A stretch of 64,000 nt of DNA from Geodermatophilus pulveris (GTDB lineage Bacteria; Actinomycetota; Actinomycetes; Mycobacteriales; Geodermatophilaceae). A model generated the notes under the pieces. That model ran no database searches. It worked only from the letters and a program-made list of their open reading frames with translations, and was not told where the DNA came from. The DNA is taken from the NCBI RefSeq assembly GCF_900188375.1, contig NZ_FZOO01000003.1, forward strand, positions 1 to 64,000, read 5' to 3'. Below, piece by piece: positions 50,109 through 58,526 of the stretch; position 1 is the first letter of the stretch; each line of letters opens with the position of its first letter. Both the position numbers and the translations under genes were made by a program.

Positions 50109-51293
50109 TCAGACCTTGCCGCGGAGGAGGCGGCGCCAGTAGATCTGCGGCAGGACGTGGCGGTCGAAGAACCAGGTCGAGCGGCGGGGCTTGAAGGGGT
50201 CCAGGCCAGGTACCGACGGGCTCGCTCGGCCGTCGCGGTCGACCTCGTTCAGCACCAACTTGCGCCGGCTCACGGTGATGGGCATGACCGTGTACCCGTC
50301 GTAGCGCTGCATCGGCCCGCCGTCGCTGGCAGCGGCCAGGTTCTGCGACAGCACGTCGACCTGTTTCCTCAGCGCCCCGCCCGACGGCCGGGTCGCGACG
50401 GCTGCAGCGTCCCCGATCGCCCAGATCGACTCGTGCCGGCGGGACAGCAGCGTCTGCGGATCGATGTCGACCAGTCCGGGGGTCGGGTCGGCGGCGAGGC
50501 CGCCGTCCGCGATCCAGCGCGGAGCCCGGTAGTGCGGGACGGCGTGGGCGAAGTCGACGTCCTCGACCACTCGCCGGCCGGTGCCGGTCGCGACCGTGAG
50601 GGCGTGGACGTCCCAGTCCACCTGCTCGATGCGGGCCTCGCGCAGCACCTCGATCCCGTAGTCCGCGAAGATGCGCTCGAGGACCTCGTCGGCCTCCGGC
50701 ACGCCCGTCGCGGTCGGCTCCGGCAGGACGAGCCGGACCGCGAAGTCGGCCAGGACGCCGGCGCGCCGCCAGTGGTCGCACGCCATGAGCAGCGGCTTGA
50801 GCGCGGTCGGACCGCAGGACGCCGGTTCCGGCGGAACGGTGAACACGACGGAACCGGCGCGCAGCGACGTCAGCCGCGGCCACACCAGCGGTGCGCTGCC
50901 GGGTACGTACGAGGAGGCGGCCCACCCGTCGGTGTACGCCGACTGCAGGCCCGGCGTGGCGTCCCAGTCCTCGACGAGACCGGGGCAGAGGACGAGCGTG
51001 GAGCAGTGCAGCGTGCGTCCCGCGCGCGTGCGCACGGTCATGGCGGCCGGGTCGACCGCCTCGACGCTGTCCCGGATCCAGGTGCACCCCGCGGGGACGA
51101 CGTCGGCCATCGGGCGTTCCAGAGCGGCCATCGTGGCCTCGCCGCCGCTGACGTAGTTGAGCAGCGGCTTGTACCGGTGCACCGGTTGAGGGGACACGAT
51201 GGTGACGTCCCGGGCGCCGTCGCGGACCAGCCGCGCTCCCAGGGAGATGCCGGCGTTGCCGCCACCGACGATCACGATCCCGCTGCGTTCCAC
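50109..51293 (-). CDS. FAD-dependent oxidoreductase, sulfide:quinone reductase-like
   Basis: A 394-aa flavoprotein. The first FAD motif is IVIVGGGNAGISLGARLVRD. PQPVHRYKPLLNYVSGGEA is the SQR-like segment after the second strand, and SIWAIGDAAAVATRPSGGA with RKQVDVLSQNL is the C-terminal FAD motif. Cysteines in STLVLCPGLVEDW and PPEPASCGPTALKPLLMACD lie where SQRs hold redox cysteines; the latter matches the VPxxPxxCGGAP-type region of type II SQR. GTG 51293 has AGGAG 4 nt upstream. Members oxidise sulfide to polysulfide at the membrane, but the third catalytic Cys is not certain, so an NDH-2-like role remains possible. Confidence 0.75.
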   Translation of the reverse strand: MERSGIVIVGGGNAGISLGARLVRDGARDVTIVSPQPVHRYKPLLNYVSGGEATMAALERPMADVVPAGCTWIRDSVEAVDPAAMTVRTRAGRTLHCSTLVLCPGLVEDWDATPGLQSAYTDGWAASSYVPGSAPLVWPRLTSLRAGSVVFTVPPEPASCGPTALKPLLMACDHWRRAGVLADFAVRLVLPEPTATGVPEADEVLERIFADYGIEVLREARIEQVDWDVHALTVATGTGRRVVEDVDFAHAVPHYRAPRWIADGGLAADPTPGLVDIDPQTLLSRRHESIWAIGDAAAVATRPSGGALRKQVDVLSQNLAAASDGGPMQRYDGYTVMPITVSRRKLVLNEVDRDGRASPSVPGLDPFKPRRSTWFFDRHVLPQIYWRRLLRGKV

Positions 51294-51324
51294 GTCGCTC
51301 CTGACTGGGTGCCGCGGACCTCCG

Positions 51325-51580
51325 TCACCGCCGCAGCTCGGCCACCGTGTCGAGCCTGCCGAGTCCGTGCGGGTTCCGCACGGCGGACGTGCGGCTGAGC
51401 CGGCCGTCCTCGACCACGCCGGGACGCGGGCTCCGCGGAGCGGGACAGCACCGCGGCGACCCGCTCCCGGGACGACGACCGGGCGCCGGCGGCCACGTGC
51501 TCGCGGGCCCGGTGCGTGATCTGCCGGACAGCCGCACCCGACCTGCCACCCGCCTCGGCGATCTGGCGGAACGGCACGCC
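51325..51580 (-). pseudogene. ECF sigma factor (SigJ/ECF41 type), decayed remnant
   Basis: The minus strand first reads GVPFRQIAEAGGRSGAAVRQ, ITHRAREHVAAG, a sigma region 4 of the SigJ kind (compare FxEIAxxVGRSPAAxRQLxxRAR), down to about 51413. Then, in another frame, VVEDGRLSRTSAVRNPHGLG matches the very C-terminus of the SnoaL-like domain of ECF41 factors (DGRIxxIxVVRNPDKL), ending at 51325. Region 2 and most of the SnoaL-like domain are missing. The hydrolase gene lies where the N-terminus should be. SigJ-type genes often neighbour oxidoreductases and hydrolases, as here. Confidence 0.65.
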
Positions 51581-51639
51581 GCTGTGGTGTGCTCCACACC
51601 CTCTCCCCCCTCCCGCTCCGCACCAGCGATGGAGACGCC

Positions 51640-52473
51640 GTGACCACTCCCACCACGCACCCGCCACGGACCGTCCAGGTCGGCGACATCTCCGTCGCCG
51701 TCCAGGAGTACGGCGAGGGCGAGCCGCTGCTGATCGTCAACGGGACCACCCAGTCCCTGGGCTTCTGGGCCGAGCTCGCGCCGGTCCTGGCCGCCCGCCA
51801 CCGGGTGGTCACCTACGACCTGCGGGGCATGGGCGGGTCCGAGCGGGGGTCGGGGGAGATCAGCGTCGCCTCGCTGGCCGCGGACGCCCGCGGGCTGATG
51901 GATGCACTGGAGATCGAGCGGGCGCACGTGCTCGGCTACTCCCTCGGCAGCGCCATCGCGCAGGAGCTCGTCCTCGCCGCCCCCCAGCGCGTCGCCTCGC
52001 TGGTCCTCTACTGCACCTGGGCCCGCACCGACGGCTTCCAGCGCGCCGTGCTCACCGGGCTCGCGTACCCGTGGCGCACCGGCGACATGGAGGCCGCGCT
52101 CGGCGCCCTCGGCATCGCCTTCTCGCCCCAGCTGCTCGACAGCCCGGCCTTCGGCGAGCTGGTGGAGCAGCTCCTCCCGCTGTTCCCCAGCACCGAGCAG
52201 CAGATCCGGACCACCGCCGAGCAGTGGGACGCCGATCTCGCGCACGACACCCTCGACCGGCTCGGCGGCATCACCGCGCCCACCCTCGTCATCGCCGGCG
52301 AGCAGGACCTGCTGACCCCGCCGTGGCACGGCCGGCAGGTGGCCGAGGCGATCCCCGGGGCGCAGCACCACCTGTTCACCGGCCCGGGGTCCAGCCACGC
52401 CCTCGGCGTCGAGCGCGCCGAGGAGTTCCTGCCCCTGGTGCAGACCTTCCTCGCCGAGCACCCGCTCACCTGA
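51640..52473 (+). CDS. Alpha/beta hydrolase
   Basis: A 277-aa hydrolase with a complete triad: S101 in GYSLGSAIAQEL, D223 in IAGEQDLLTPP and H253 in GSSHALGVERAEEF. The oxyanion region is IVNGTTQSLGFWAELAPVLA, followed by VVTYDLRGMGGSERG. GTG 51640 has GGAGA 5 nt upstream. It lies 83 bp before a Baeyer-Villiger monooxygenase on the same strand. A BVMO makes an ester or lactone from a ketone and a hydrolase opens it, so a joint ketone-degradation role is likely though not shown. Confidence 0.88.
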   Translation: MTTPTTHPPRTVQVGDISVAVQEYGEGEPLLIVNGTTQSLGFWAELAPVLAARHRVVTYDLRGMGGSERGSGEISVASLAADARGLMDALEIERAHVLGYSLGSAIAQELVLAAPQRVASLVLYCTWARTDGFQRAVLTGLAYPWRTGDMEAALGALGIAFSPQLLDSPAFGELVEQLLPLFPSTEQQIRTTAEQWDADLAHDTLDRLGGITAPTLVIAGEQDLLTPPWHGRQVAEAIPGAQHHLFTGPGSSHALGVERAEEFLPLVQTFLAEHPLT

Positions 52474-52556
52474 CCTGCGGCGGAGGCTCCGGAGGGCACC
52501 CCCGCCGGGGAGCTAGTGTGAGACGCGTCACTCCCCCTGGCACTGGAGGTCCCTTC

Positions 52557-54074
52557 GTGACGACGACCACCGAACGCGCCACCGCGCCGGAGCTGCACAC
52601 CGACGGGCCCGGCACCCGCCACGTCGACGTCCTCGTCGTCGGGGCGGGGGTCTCCGGGATCGGCGCCGCTCACCACCTGCAGGAACGGTTCCCCGACCGG
52701 TCCTTCGTCATCCTGGACGCGCAGGACAACCGCGGCGGCACCTGGTGGACCCACCGGTACCCGGGCGTGCGCTCGGACAGCGACCTGTTCACCTACGGCT
52801 ACCGGTTCAAGCCCTGGCGCGGCCCGTCGATCGCCGCGGGGGAGGAGATCCTCAACTACCTGGACGAGGTCATCGCCGACGACGACCTCGGCCGGCACAT
52901 CCGCTACCACCACCGGGTCACCTCGGCCAGCTGGTCCACCGAGGACCGGCGGTGGACGGTGGAGGTCACCCGCGGCGACACCGACGAGCAGCTGCGGTAC
53001 ACCACCGACTTCCTGTGGATGTGCCAGGGCTACTACAACCACACCAAGCCCTACCGGCCGCAGTGGGAGGGGCTCGACGACTTCCAGGGCCTCGTCGTCC
53101 ACCCCCAGCAGTGGCCGCAGGACCTCGACCTCGCCGGCAAGCGCGTCGTCGTGATCGGGTCCGGGTCCACGGCCGCGACCCTGATCCCGGCCATCGCGCA
53201 GGACGCCGAGCACGTGACGATGCTGCAGCGCTCACCGTCCTACTTCCTGGCCCCGCCCCTGACCCACGAGCTCGCCACCTGGCTGCGCGCCCTGGACATC
53301 CCGGAGGACTGGACCCACGAGATCCTCCGCCGCGCCTACGCCGCCGAGTTCAACGAGCTGGCGCGCATGTCGCACGAGGCGCCCGACGAGCTGCACACCT
53401 TCCTCATGGAGTCGATGAAGCCGCTGTTGCCCGAGGGCTTCGACATCGAGAAGCACTTCACCCCCCGGTACCGCCCGTGGCAGCAGCGCATCGCGATCGT
53501 CCCCGAGGGGGACCTGTTCACCGCGCTGCGGGAGGGGCGGGCATCCATCGTCACCGACACCATCGAGACGTTCACCTCGACGGGCATCCGGGTCAGCTCC
53601 GGGGAGGAGATCCCGGCCGACGTCGTCGTCACCGCCACCGGGTTCAACCTGTCGGCCTTCGGCGACATCCCGTTCGCCGTGGACGGCGAGCCGGTCGACT
53701 TCGCCGATCGCATCACCTGGCGGGGCATCATGATCAGCGGGATCCCGAACATGGCCTACGTGTTCGGCTACTTCCGGCACAGCTGGACGCTGCGGGCCGA
53801 CCTGGTCAGCGACCTGGTCTGCCGGCTGTTCGACACCATGGAGACGAAGGGCGCCACCACGGTCGTCCCGACGCTGCGGCCCGAGGACGCCGACATGCGG
53901 ATCCGGCCCTGGTCGGACCCGGAGAACTTCAACGCCGGCTACGTCATGCGCTCCCAGCACGTCCTGTTCAAGCAGGGCGACCGGGAGCCGTGGACCCACA
54001 TGCTGGAGCACGCGGAGGAGATGGAGCTCCTGCCCAAGGTCGACCTCGAGGACGGGACGCTGGTCTACCGCTGA
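52557..54074 (+). CDS. Baeyer-Villiger-type flavin monooxygenase
   Basis: A 505-aa class B monooxygenase using FAD and NADPH. The FAD motif GAGVSG is at 29-34. The BVMO fingerprint FxGxxxHxxxWP is exact at 176-187 (FQGLVVHPQQWP). The second Rossmann motif GSGSTA is at 201-206, and VVTATGFNLSAFGDIPFAV is the conserved late segment. PRDRGGTWWTHRYPGVRSD-type sequence after the first motif also fits. GTG 52557 has GGAGG 7 nt upstream. Ketone or aldehyde substrate unknown. It is followed by a small hairpin and the convergent PRC-barrel gene. Confidence 0.92.
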   Translation: MTTTTERATAPELHTDGPGTRHVDVLVVGAGVSGIGAAHHLQERFPDRSFVILDAQDNRGGTWWTHRYPGVRSDSDLFTYGYRFKPWRGPSIAAGEEILNYLDEVIADDDLGRHIRYHHRVTSASWSTEDRRWTVEVTRGDTDEQLRYTTDFLWMCQGYYNHTKPYRPQWEGLDDFQGLVVHPQQWPQDLDLAGKRVVVIGSGSTAATLIPAIAQDAEHVTMLQRSPSYFLAPPLTHELATWLRALDIPEDWTHEILRRAYAAEFNELARMSHEAPDELHTFLMESMKPLLPEGFDIEKHFTPRYRPWQQRIAIVPEGDLFTALREGRASIVTDTIETFTSTGIRVSSGEEIPADVVVTATGFNLSAFGDIPFAVDGEPVDFADRITWRGIMISGIPNMAYVFGYFRHSWTLRADLVSDLVCRLFDTMETKGATTVVPTLRPEDADMRIRPWSDPENFNAGYVMRSQHVLFKQGDREPWTHMLEHAEEMELLPKVDLEDGTLVYR

Positions 54075-54097
54075 GCCCGACCCCGGGACTCAGCGGT
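54067..54097. terminator. Hairpin at the monooxygenase/PRC-protein convergence
   Basis: ACCGCTGAG and CTCAGCGGT form a 9-bp stem with a 13-nt GC-rich loop. It starts within the monooxygenase stop region and ends 3 bp before the convergent gene's stop, so it could terminate both. A further copy of the right arm (CTCAGCGG) lies at about 54100. Confidence 0.5.
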
Positions 54098-54099
54098 AC

Positions 54100-55575
54100 T
54101 CAGCGGGACGCGGTGGGCCCGCCGTCCGGGGACTTGGCCGGCGGGACCAGCGGGTCCGGCAGCGGTGGGTCGGTCCGCTGCGGGGTGCGGGTGCCGGACG
54201 CAGGCCGGGACGGCGTCGCGACGGCGGGCCCACCGGCGACCGTCGCCGCACCGGCGTCCCGCCCGGCCCCGCGCCCCGTGAGCCGGTCGATCCGGTCCTG
54301 CAGCGGAGCGGGCGCGACGTCGCGGACCTGCGCCAGGACCTGCTGCACCTCCGGCCGGGCCACCACGCCGCCCGCGGCCCGCGCGATCTCCTCGTAGCGC
54401 GCCCGCCCGGCCCGCGCGCCGAGCACGTACCCGGTGCCGAGGCCCAGCACCAGCGACGTCCGGCGCACCGTCCGCCGCCAGCCCCGTCCCAGCCGCTCAC
54501 CGGTCCCGACGAGCACCTCGGGCACCGCCCCGACGGCGAGCGCGGCCTGCACCCCGGTCGTGAGGGCGCGGCCGACGCCCGCGCCCGCCTGCGGCAGGGC
54601 CGCCCCGACCGCCAGCAGCGCGGCGTCGGTGGCCCGCAGCGCCGTGCCCGTGCCGGTGCGGGCGGCCCGCCACGCCGCCTGACCCGCCGCCGACAGCACC
54701 GGGGTGAGCTGGGTGGCGACCGCGTCGGTGCGGGTGCGTGCCACCGTGGCGGCCTGGCGGGCGCGCTCCGCGGCGTCGACGGCGAGCCGGCCGGTCACCA
54801 CGGCGCCGATGGACGCCCCCTCGCGGGCCAGCCGGACCGAGTCCTGCAGCACCGGCCCGGCCGCGGCGGCGTACCGGCCCGCCCGGGCGCCGGCCGCACC
54901 GGCGAGGGCCCGGTACGGGGCCGGCGCGGGTGCGGGGGCCCGGCGCCGCCGGACGCGCCCCACCCAGGCCGGGCGCCGGCGCAGGCGCACGGTCACGACG
55001 ACGACGGCCGCCAGGCCGGCGAGCACCGCCAGGGCACCCGCCAGCCCACGGCCGCGCTGCGCGGAGGACGGCTGCGCGGAGGACGGCTGCGCGGAGGACG
55101 GCTGCGCGGGGGACGGCTGCGCGGAGGACGGCTGCGCGGGGGACGACTGCTCGGCGGGCGGCTGCTCGGTGTCCCGGGCCGGCTCGGGTGCCCCGGCGGT
55201 GTCCGGGGACGGTGCCGCCGGCCCGGCCCCGGCGGCCGGGAGGAGGCTGTCCGACGCGGCCGTCGAGTACTCGATGCCGTAGTGCCGGTAGAGCTCCGCC
55301 TCCTGGTCCTGGGACAGCTCGCGCGCGGCACCGAGACGCGGTGCGTCCTCGGCCTCCGCCCGGCTGACCGTGACCTGCACCCGGTCGCCCGCCGCGGTCG
55401 CGCCGAGCAGCGGGACGACCTCGGTGACCTCGCCGCGCTCGGCGTACATCCACTCCGGCGACCCGGTGGCCTCGTCGGCGAGCAGGGCGACGCACACGCC
55501 GATCTCGGCCCCGTCGCGGTCGACCACCGTCCGGCCGACCCAGTCCCTCGCCGCATCCCGATCGGGCAGTGTCAT
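54100..55575 (-). CDS. PRC-barrel protein with SSAQP repeats and a membrane region
   Basis: A 491-aa protein. Residues 1-100 form a PRC-barrel-like domain (RDWVGRTVVDRDGAEIGVCV, PEWMYAERGEVTEVVPLLGA). A Pro/Ala/Ser-rich linker follows, holding about six tandem SSAQP/SPAQP units (about 140-175). One transmembrane helix (ALAVLAGLAAVVVVTVRLRR) comes next, then a long Ala-rich helical part with LGLGTGYVLGARAGRARYEE, a YtxH-like segment, and a disordered tail. The repeat is encoded by a 15-bp tandem repeat, so its length may vary between strains. ATG 55575. Such proteins are often stress induced; function unknown. Confidence 0.75.
   Translation of the reverse strand: MTLPDRDAARDWVGRTVVDRDGAEIGVCVALLADEATGSPEWMYAERGEVTEVVPLLGATAAGDRVQVTVSRAEAEDAPRLGAARELSQDQEAELYRHYGIEYSTAASDSLLPAAGAGPAAPSPDTAGAPEPARDTEQPPAEQSSPAQPSSAQPSPAQPSSAQPSSAQPSSAQRGRGLAGALAVLAGLAAVVVVTVRLRRRPAWVGRVRRRRAPAPAPAPYRALAGAAGARAGRYAAAAGPVLQDSVRLAREGASIGAVVTGRLAVDAAERARQAATVARTRTDAVATQLTPVLSAAGQAAWRAARTGTGTALRATDAALLAVGAALPQAGAGVGRALTTGVQAALAVGAVPEVLVGTGERLGRGWRRTVRRTSLVLGLGTGYVLGARAGRARYEEIARAAGGVVARPEVQQVLAQVRDVAPAPLQDRIDRLTGRGAGRDAGAATVAGGPAVATPSRPASGTRTPQRTDPPLPDPLVPPAKSPDGGPTASR
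55056..55145. repeat. 15-bp tandem repeat, six units, coding
   Basis: Unit GCTGCGCGGAGGACG is repeated six times head to tail, two copies having one A-to-G change. A degenerate seventh follows. It encodes the SSAQP/SPAQP repeats of the PRC-barrel protein. The unit is a multiple of three, so expansion or contraction keeps the frame. Confidence 0.9.
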
Positions 55576-55813
55576 GGTGGCTCCCTGTGGTGAGCGGCCG
55601 GGCGACCCGGTCGCCGGGCCGACGGCCGTCGAGGGCAGCTACCCACCCGGTGCCCCGCCAACCGGTCCCGCCGGGCGGACCCGGGCCGGGAGCCGATCAC
55701 CGACGCCCGCAAGTCGCCGACGGGACGCAACCCGGCGATGCTGTGGCCCGGCCGACACCGGCGGAGACGCCGGTCCGGCCGCCAGGTGCTGCACACGCGA
55801 AGGGGAGTGAGCC

Positions 55814-57175
55814 TTGTCCAGGTCCCAGCAGGGAGCCGCGGTGCCCGCGTCGCGGACGTCCATCGTCAAGGTCGTCGGCGCCAGCCTCGTCGGGACCACC
55901 GTGGAGTGGTACGACTTCTTCCTCTACGGCTCGGCCGCCGCGCTGGTCTTCAACACGCTCTTCTTCCCCGAGTTCGACCCGCTGGTCGGCACCCTGCTCG
56001 CCTTCGCCACCTACGCCGTGGGCTTCGCCGCCCGGCCGATCGGCGGCGTGGTCTTCGGGCACTTCGGCGACAAGGTCGGCCGCAAGAAGATGCTGGTCAT
56101 CACCCTGATGCTGATGGGCGGGGCGACGTTCCTCATCGGCCTGCTGCCGACCTACGCCGCCATCGGCATCTGGGCGCCGATCCTGCTGATCCTGCTCCGG
56201 CTGGTGCAGGGCTTCGCCCTGGGCGGCGAGTGGGGCGGGGCGGTGCTGATGGCCGCCGAGTACGGCACCCCGGAGCGGCGCGGGTACTGGGCGTCCTGGC
56301 CGCAGGCCGGCGCGCCGGCGGGCAACCTGCTCGCCGTCGCCGTCCTCGCGCTGGTCTCGGCCTTCACGGACGACCAGCAGTTCCAGTCGTGGGGCTGGCG
56401 CATCCCGTTCCTGCTCAGCGCGGTGCTGGTGCTCGTGGGGCTGTGGATCCGGTTCTCCATCGAGGAGTCGCCGGTCTTCCAGGCCGCCCGCGAGCAGGCC
56501 GCGTCGGCCGAGGAGGCTCCCCGGCTGCCGGTGGTCCAGGTCCTGCGCGACTACCCCCGTGAGATCGTCCTGGCCATCGGTGCCCGCCTGGCGGAGAACA
56601 TCGGCTACTACATCTTCACGGCCTTCGCGCTCAGCTACGCCACCCAGCAGCTGGACGTCCCGCAGGGCACGGCGCTGAACGCCGCGCTGATCGCCTCGGC
56701 CATCCACTTCTTCGCCATCCCGGGGATGGGTGCGCTCTCCGACCGGTTCGGCCGCCGGCCCGTCTACCTGGTCGGGGCCGTGGGGGTCGGCGTGTGGGGG
56801 TTCGTCTTCTTCACCCTCTACGACTCGCGGTCCTTCGCGCTGCTCGCGCTCGCCGGCACCGTCGCGCTGGTCTTCCACGGGGCCATGTACGGGCCGCAGG
56901 CGTCCTTCTTCTCCGAGCTGTTCTCGACCCAGGTGCGCTACAGCGGGCTGTCGGTGGCCGGGCAGGTGTCCTCCATCGTGGCCGGCAGCCTGGCGCCGGT
57001 CATCGCCACGGCGCTGCTCATCGAGTACGGCAGCTCGGTGCCGATCTCGCTGTACCTGGCCGGTGCCGCCGTGCTCACGGTGCTCGCCGTCCTGCTCAGC
57101 CGGGAGACCGCGCGCAGCGACCTGACGCGGGACCCCGTCGCCGACCGGCGGCCGGTCGGCGCCGGCCGGCGCTGA
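55814..57175 (+). CDS. MHS-type MFS transporter
   Basis: A 453-aa metabolite:H+ symporter-like MFS protein (ProP/KgtP/ShiA group). Family marks are VGTTVEWYDFFLYGSAAALV, ARPIGGVVFGHFGDKVGRKK after helix 2, LVQGFALGGEWGGAVLMAAE, and IPGMGALSDRFGRRPVYLVG in the second half. Twelve helices are present. Substrates in the group include proline, betaine, shikimate and dicarboxylates; none can be chosen here. The start is TTG 55814 with AGGGGAG upstream. A 238-bp region before it holds nothing obvious. It converges with a small gene at 57189. Confidence 0.93.
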   Translation: MSRSQQGAAVPASRTSIVKVVGASLVGTTVEWYDFFLYGSAAALVFNTLFFPEFDPLVGTLLAFATYAVGFAARPIGGVVFGHFGDKVGRKKMLVITLMLMGGATFLIGLLPTYAAIGIWAPILLILLRLVQGFALGGEWGGAVLMAAEYGTPERRGYWASWPQAGAPAGNLLAVAVLALVSAFTDDQQFQSWGWRIPFLLSAVLVLVGLWIRFSIEESPVFQAAREQAASAEEAPRLPVVQVLRDYPREIVLAIGARLAENIGYYIFTAFALSYATQQLDVPQGTALNAALIASAIHFFAIPGMGALSDRFGRRPVYLVGAVGVGVWGFVFFTLYDSRSFALLALAGTVALVFHGAMYGPQASFFSELFSTQVRYSGLSVAGQVSSIVAGSLAPVIATALLIEYGSSVPISLYLAGAAVLTVLAVLLSRETARSDLTRDPVADRRPVGAGRR

Positions 57176-57188
57176 GCCGCTGCCGGCC

Positions 57189-57491
57189 TCAGGCCGCGAG
57201 CGGGTGGTGGTGGCAGCGCCCGCCGGCGGTGGCCCGTGCCGCGCAGGGCGCGCCGGCGCGGGTGCGGCCCCCGCTGTCGCCGCACCGGGCCGGCGCGGCC
57301 GGCGGCGCGGCGACCGGCTGCGGGAAGGGCAGGACGACGGCGTCGTGCTCCTCGGCCGGGGAGGCGGTGAGGCGGGTGAGGACGCCGGGGGCGGCCGGCG
57401 CGGGACGGGTGGCGCGGCGGTGCAGGACCGTCGCGACGGTCGACCCGGCGAGGAAGGCGACGAGGGCGGTGGCGACGTGGCTGGCGCGCAT
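57189..57491 (-). CDS. Small protein with N-terminal membrane helix
   Basis: A 100-aa protein from ATG 57491: MRASHVATALVAFLAGSTVA followed by TVLHRRATRP, a signal-anchor-like helix. A Pro/Ala-rich region then contains three cysteines and a His-rich end (GGRCHHHPLAA). I do not recognise it. Its placement between convergent and divergent real genes, with no other candidate on that stretch, supports it modestly. The Cys/His tail could bind metal (inference). Confidence 0.5.
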   Translation of the reverse strand: MRASHVATALVAFLAGSTVATVLHRRATRPAPAAPGVLTRLTASPAEEHDAVVLPFPQPVAAPPAAPARCGDSGGRTRAGAPCAARATAGGRCHHHPLAA

Positions 57492-57652
57492 GCCCGGCTC
57501 ATCGGCAGCCGCCGCGCCCGGTCGGGACCGCGGACGTCCCGCGCGCCCCGTGCGCCCCAGCAGTGCAGGTGGCGCCGACGTGACGTGCATCGCACGCAGG
57601 CAACCGGGGTAGCGCGTCGTGGGGGACACCTGCGACGAGGGAGGACCAAGCG

Positions 57653-58486
57653 ATGACCACCAAGGTGGAGAAGTCGATCCAGGTCGACGTACCGGTCAAC
57701 CAGGCCTACAACCAGTGGACGCAGTTCGAGGACTTCCCGCACTTCATGGGTGGGGTCCAGGAGGTCCGCCAGCTGACCGACCAGCGGCTGCACTGGGTCG
57801 CCGAGATCGCGGGTGTCCGGCGGGAGTGGGAGGCCGCCGTCCTGGAGCAGGAGCCCGACCGCAAGGTCGCCTGGGCCGCGACCAGCGGCGCGACCAACGC
57901 CGGCGCCGTGCGCTTCGAGTCGGCCGGGCCGATGTCGACGATCGTGTACCTCTCCCTGGAGTACGAGCCCGAGGGTGTCGTGGAGCAGGTCGGCGACAAG
58001 CTGGGCATCGTGGAGCGGCAGGTCACCTCCGACCTCGAGCGCTTCAAGCGGCTGATCGAGGACGAGGGCTACGCCACCGGCGCGTGGCGCGGCTCGGTGA
58101 ACGAGCACCTCGACGTCGGCACGCCCGGTGTCGGGGACGCGGTCGGCTCGCACGGGGACGACGGCAAGGCGGGGGTGTCCGGCAAGGCCGTCGCCGCCGG
58201 CGTGGCCGCCGTGGCCGGTGTCGTCGCGGCCGGCGCCGCCGTCGCCTCGTCGGGGGGCCAGCAGGAGGAGCGGCCCCGGCCGCCGCAGCCGCCGCAGCCG
58301 GAGGGCGTGCGCCAGCCCCAGACGGTCACCGTCGTCGAGCAGCCGCCGGCCGACGTCGTCCGCGACGACACGCTGACCGACGAGGCGAACCCCGCGGGCT
58401 ACACCGCGCCGTCCTCCACCGAGGGTGTGGAGCGCGGCGTGCGCGAGGGCGGGGACGACCCGATGATCGGCGGCGGCAGCCGCTGA
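57653..58486 (+). CDS. SRPBCC-family protein (polyketide cyclase/dehydrase-like)
   Basis: A 277-aa protein. Residues 1-145 match the SRPBCC fold: VEKSIQVDVPVNQAYNQWTQ, FEDFPHFMGGVQEVRQLTDQ, RLHWVAEIAGVRREWEA. The remainder is an Ala/Gly helix (AGVAAVAGVVAAGAAVASSG) that might insert in the membrane, then a disordered Pro/Gln/acidic tail. Similar proteins with a WTQFEDFPxFMxGV motif are common stress-associated actinobacterial proteins of unknown ligand. ATG 57653 follows GAGGGAGGA. Confidence 0.88.
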   Translation: MTTKVEKSIQVDVPVNQAYNQWTQFEDFPHFMGGVQEVRQLTDQRLHWVAEIAGVRREWEAAVLEQEPDRKVAWAATSGATNAGAVRFESAGPMSTIVYLSLEYEPEGVVEQVGDKLGIVERQVTSDLERFKRLIEDEGYATGAWRGSVNEHLDVGTPGVGDAVGSHGDDGKAGVSGKAVAAGVAAVAGVVAAGAAVASSGGQQEERPRPPQPPQPEGVRQPQTVTVVEQPPADVVRDDTLTDEANPAGYTAPSSTEGVERGVREGGDDPMIGGGSR

Positions 58487-58491
58487 GACCG

Positions 58492-58526
58492 GCGGCCGGT
58501 GGTGGCCGGATGCCCCCACCGGCCGC
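58492..58526. terminator. Bidirectional terminator hairpin
   Basis: A perfect 11-bp stem (GCGGCCGGTGG at 58492-58502 with 58516-58526) has a 13-nt loop. It fills the 40 bp between the convergent stops of the SRPBCC gene (58486) and the phosphatase gene (58527). Confidence 0.75.

Noticed and set aside
55056-55145. Possible CRISPR array
   Set aside because: The units are contiguous 15-bp repeats without spacers and encode a peptide repeat within a real gene.
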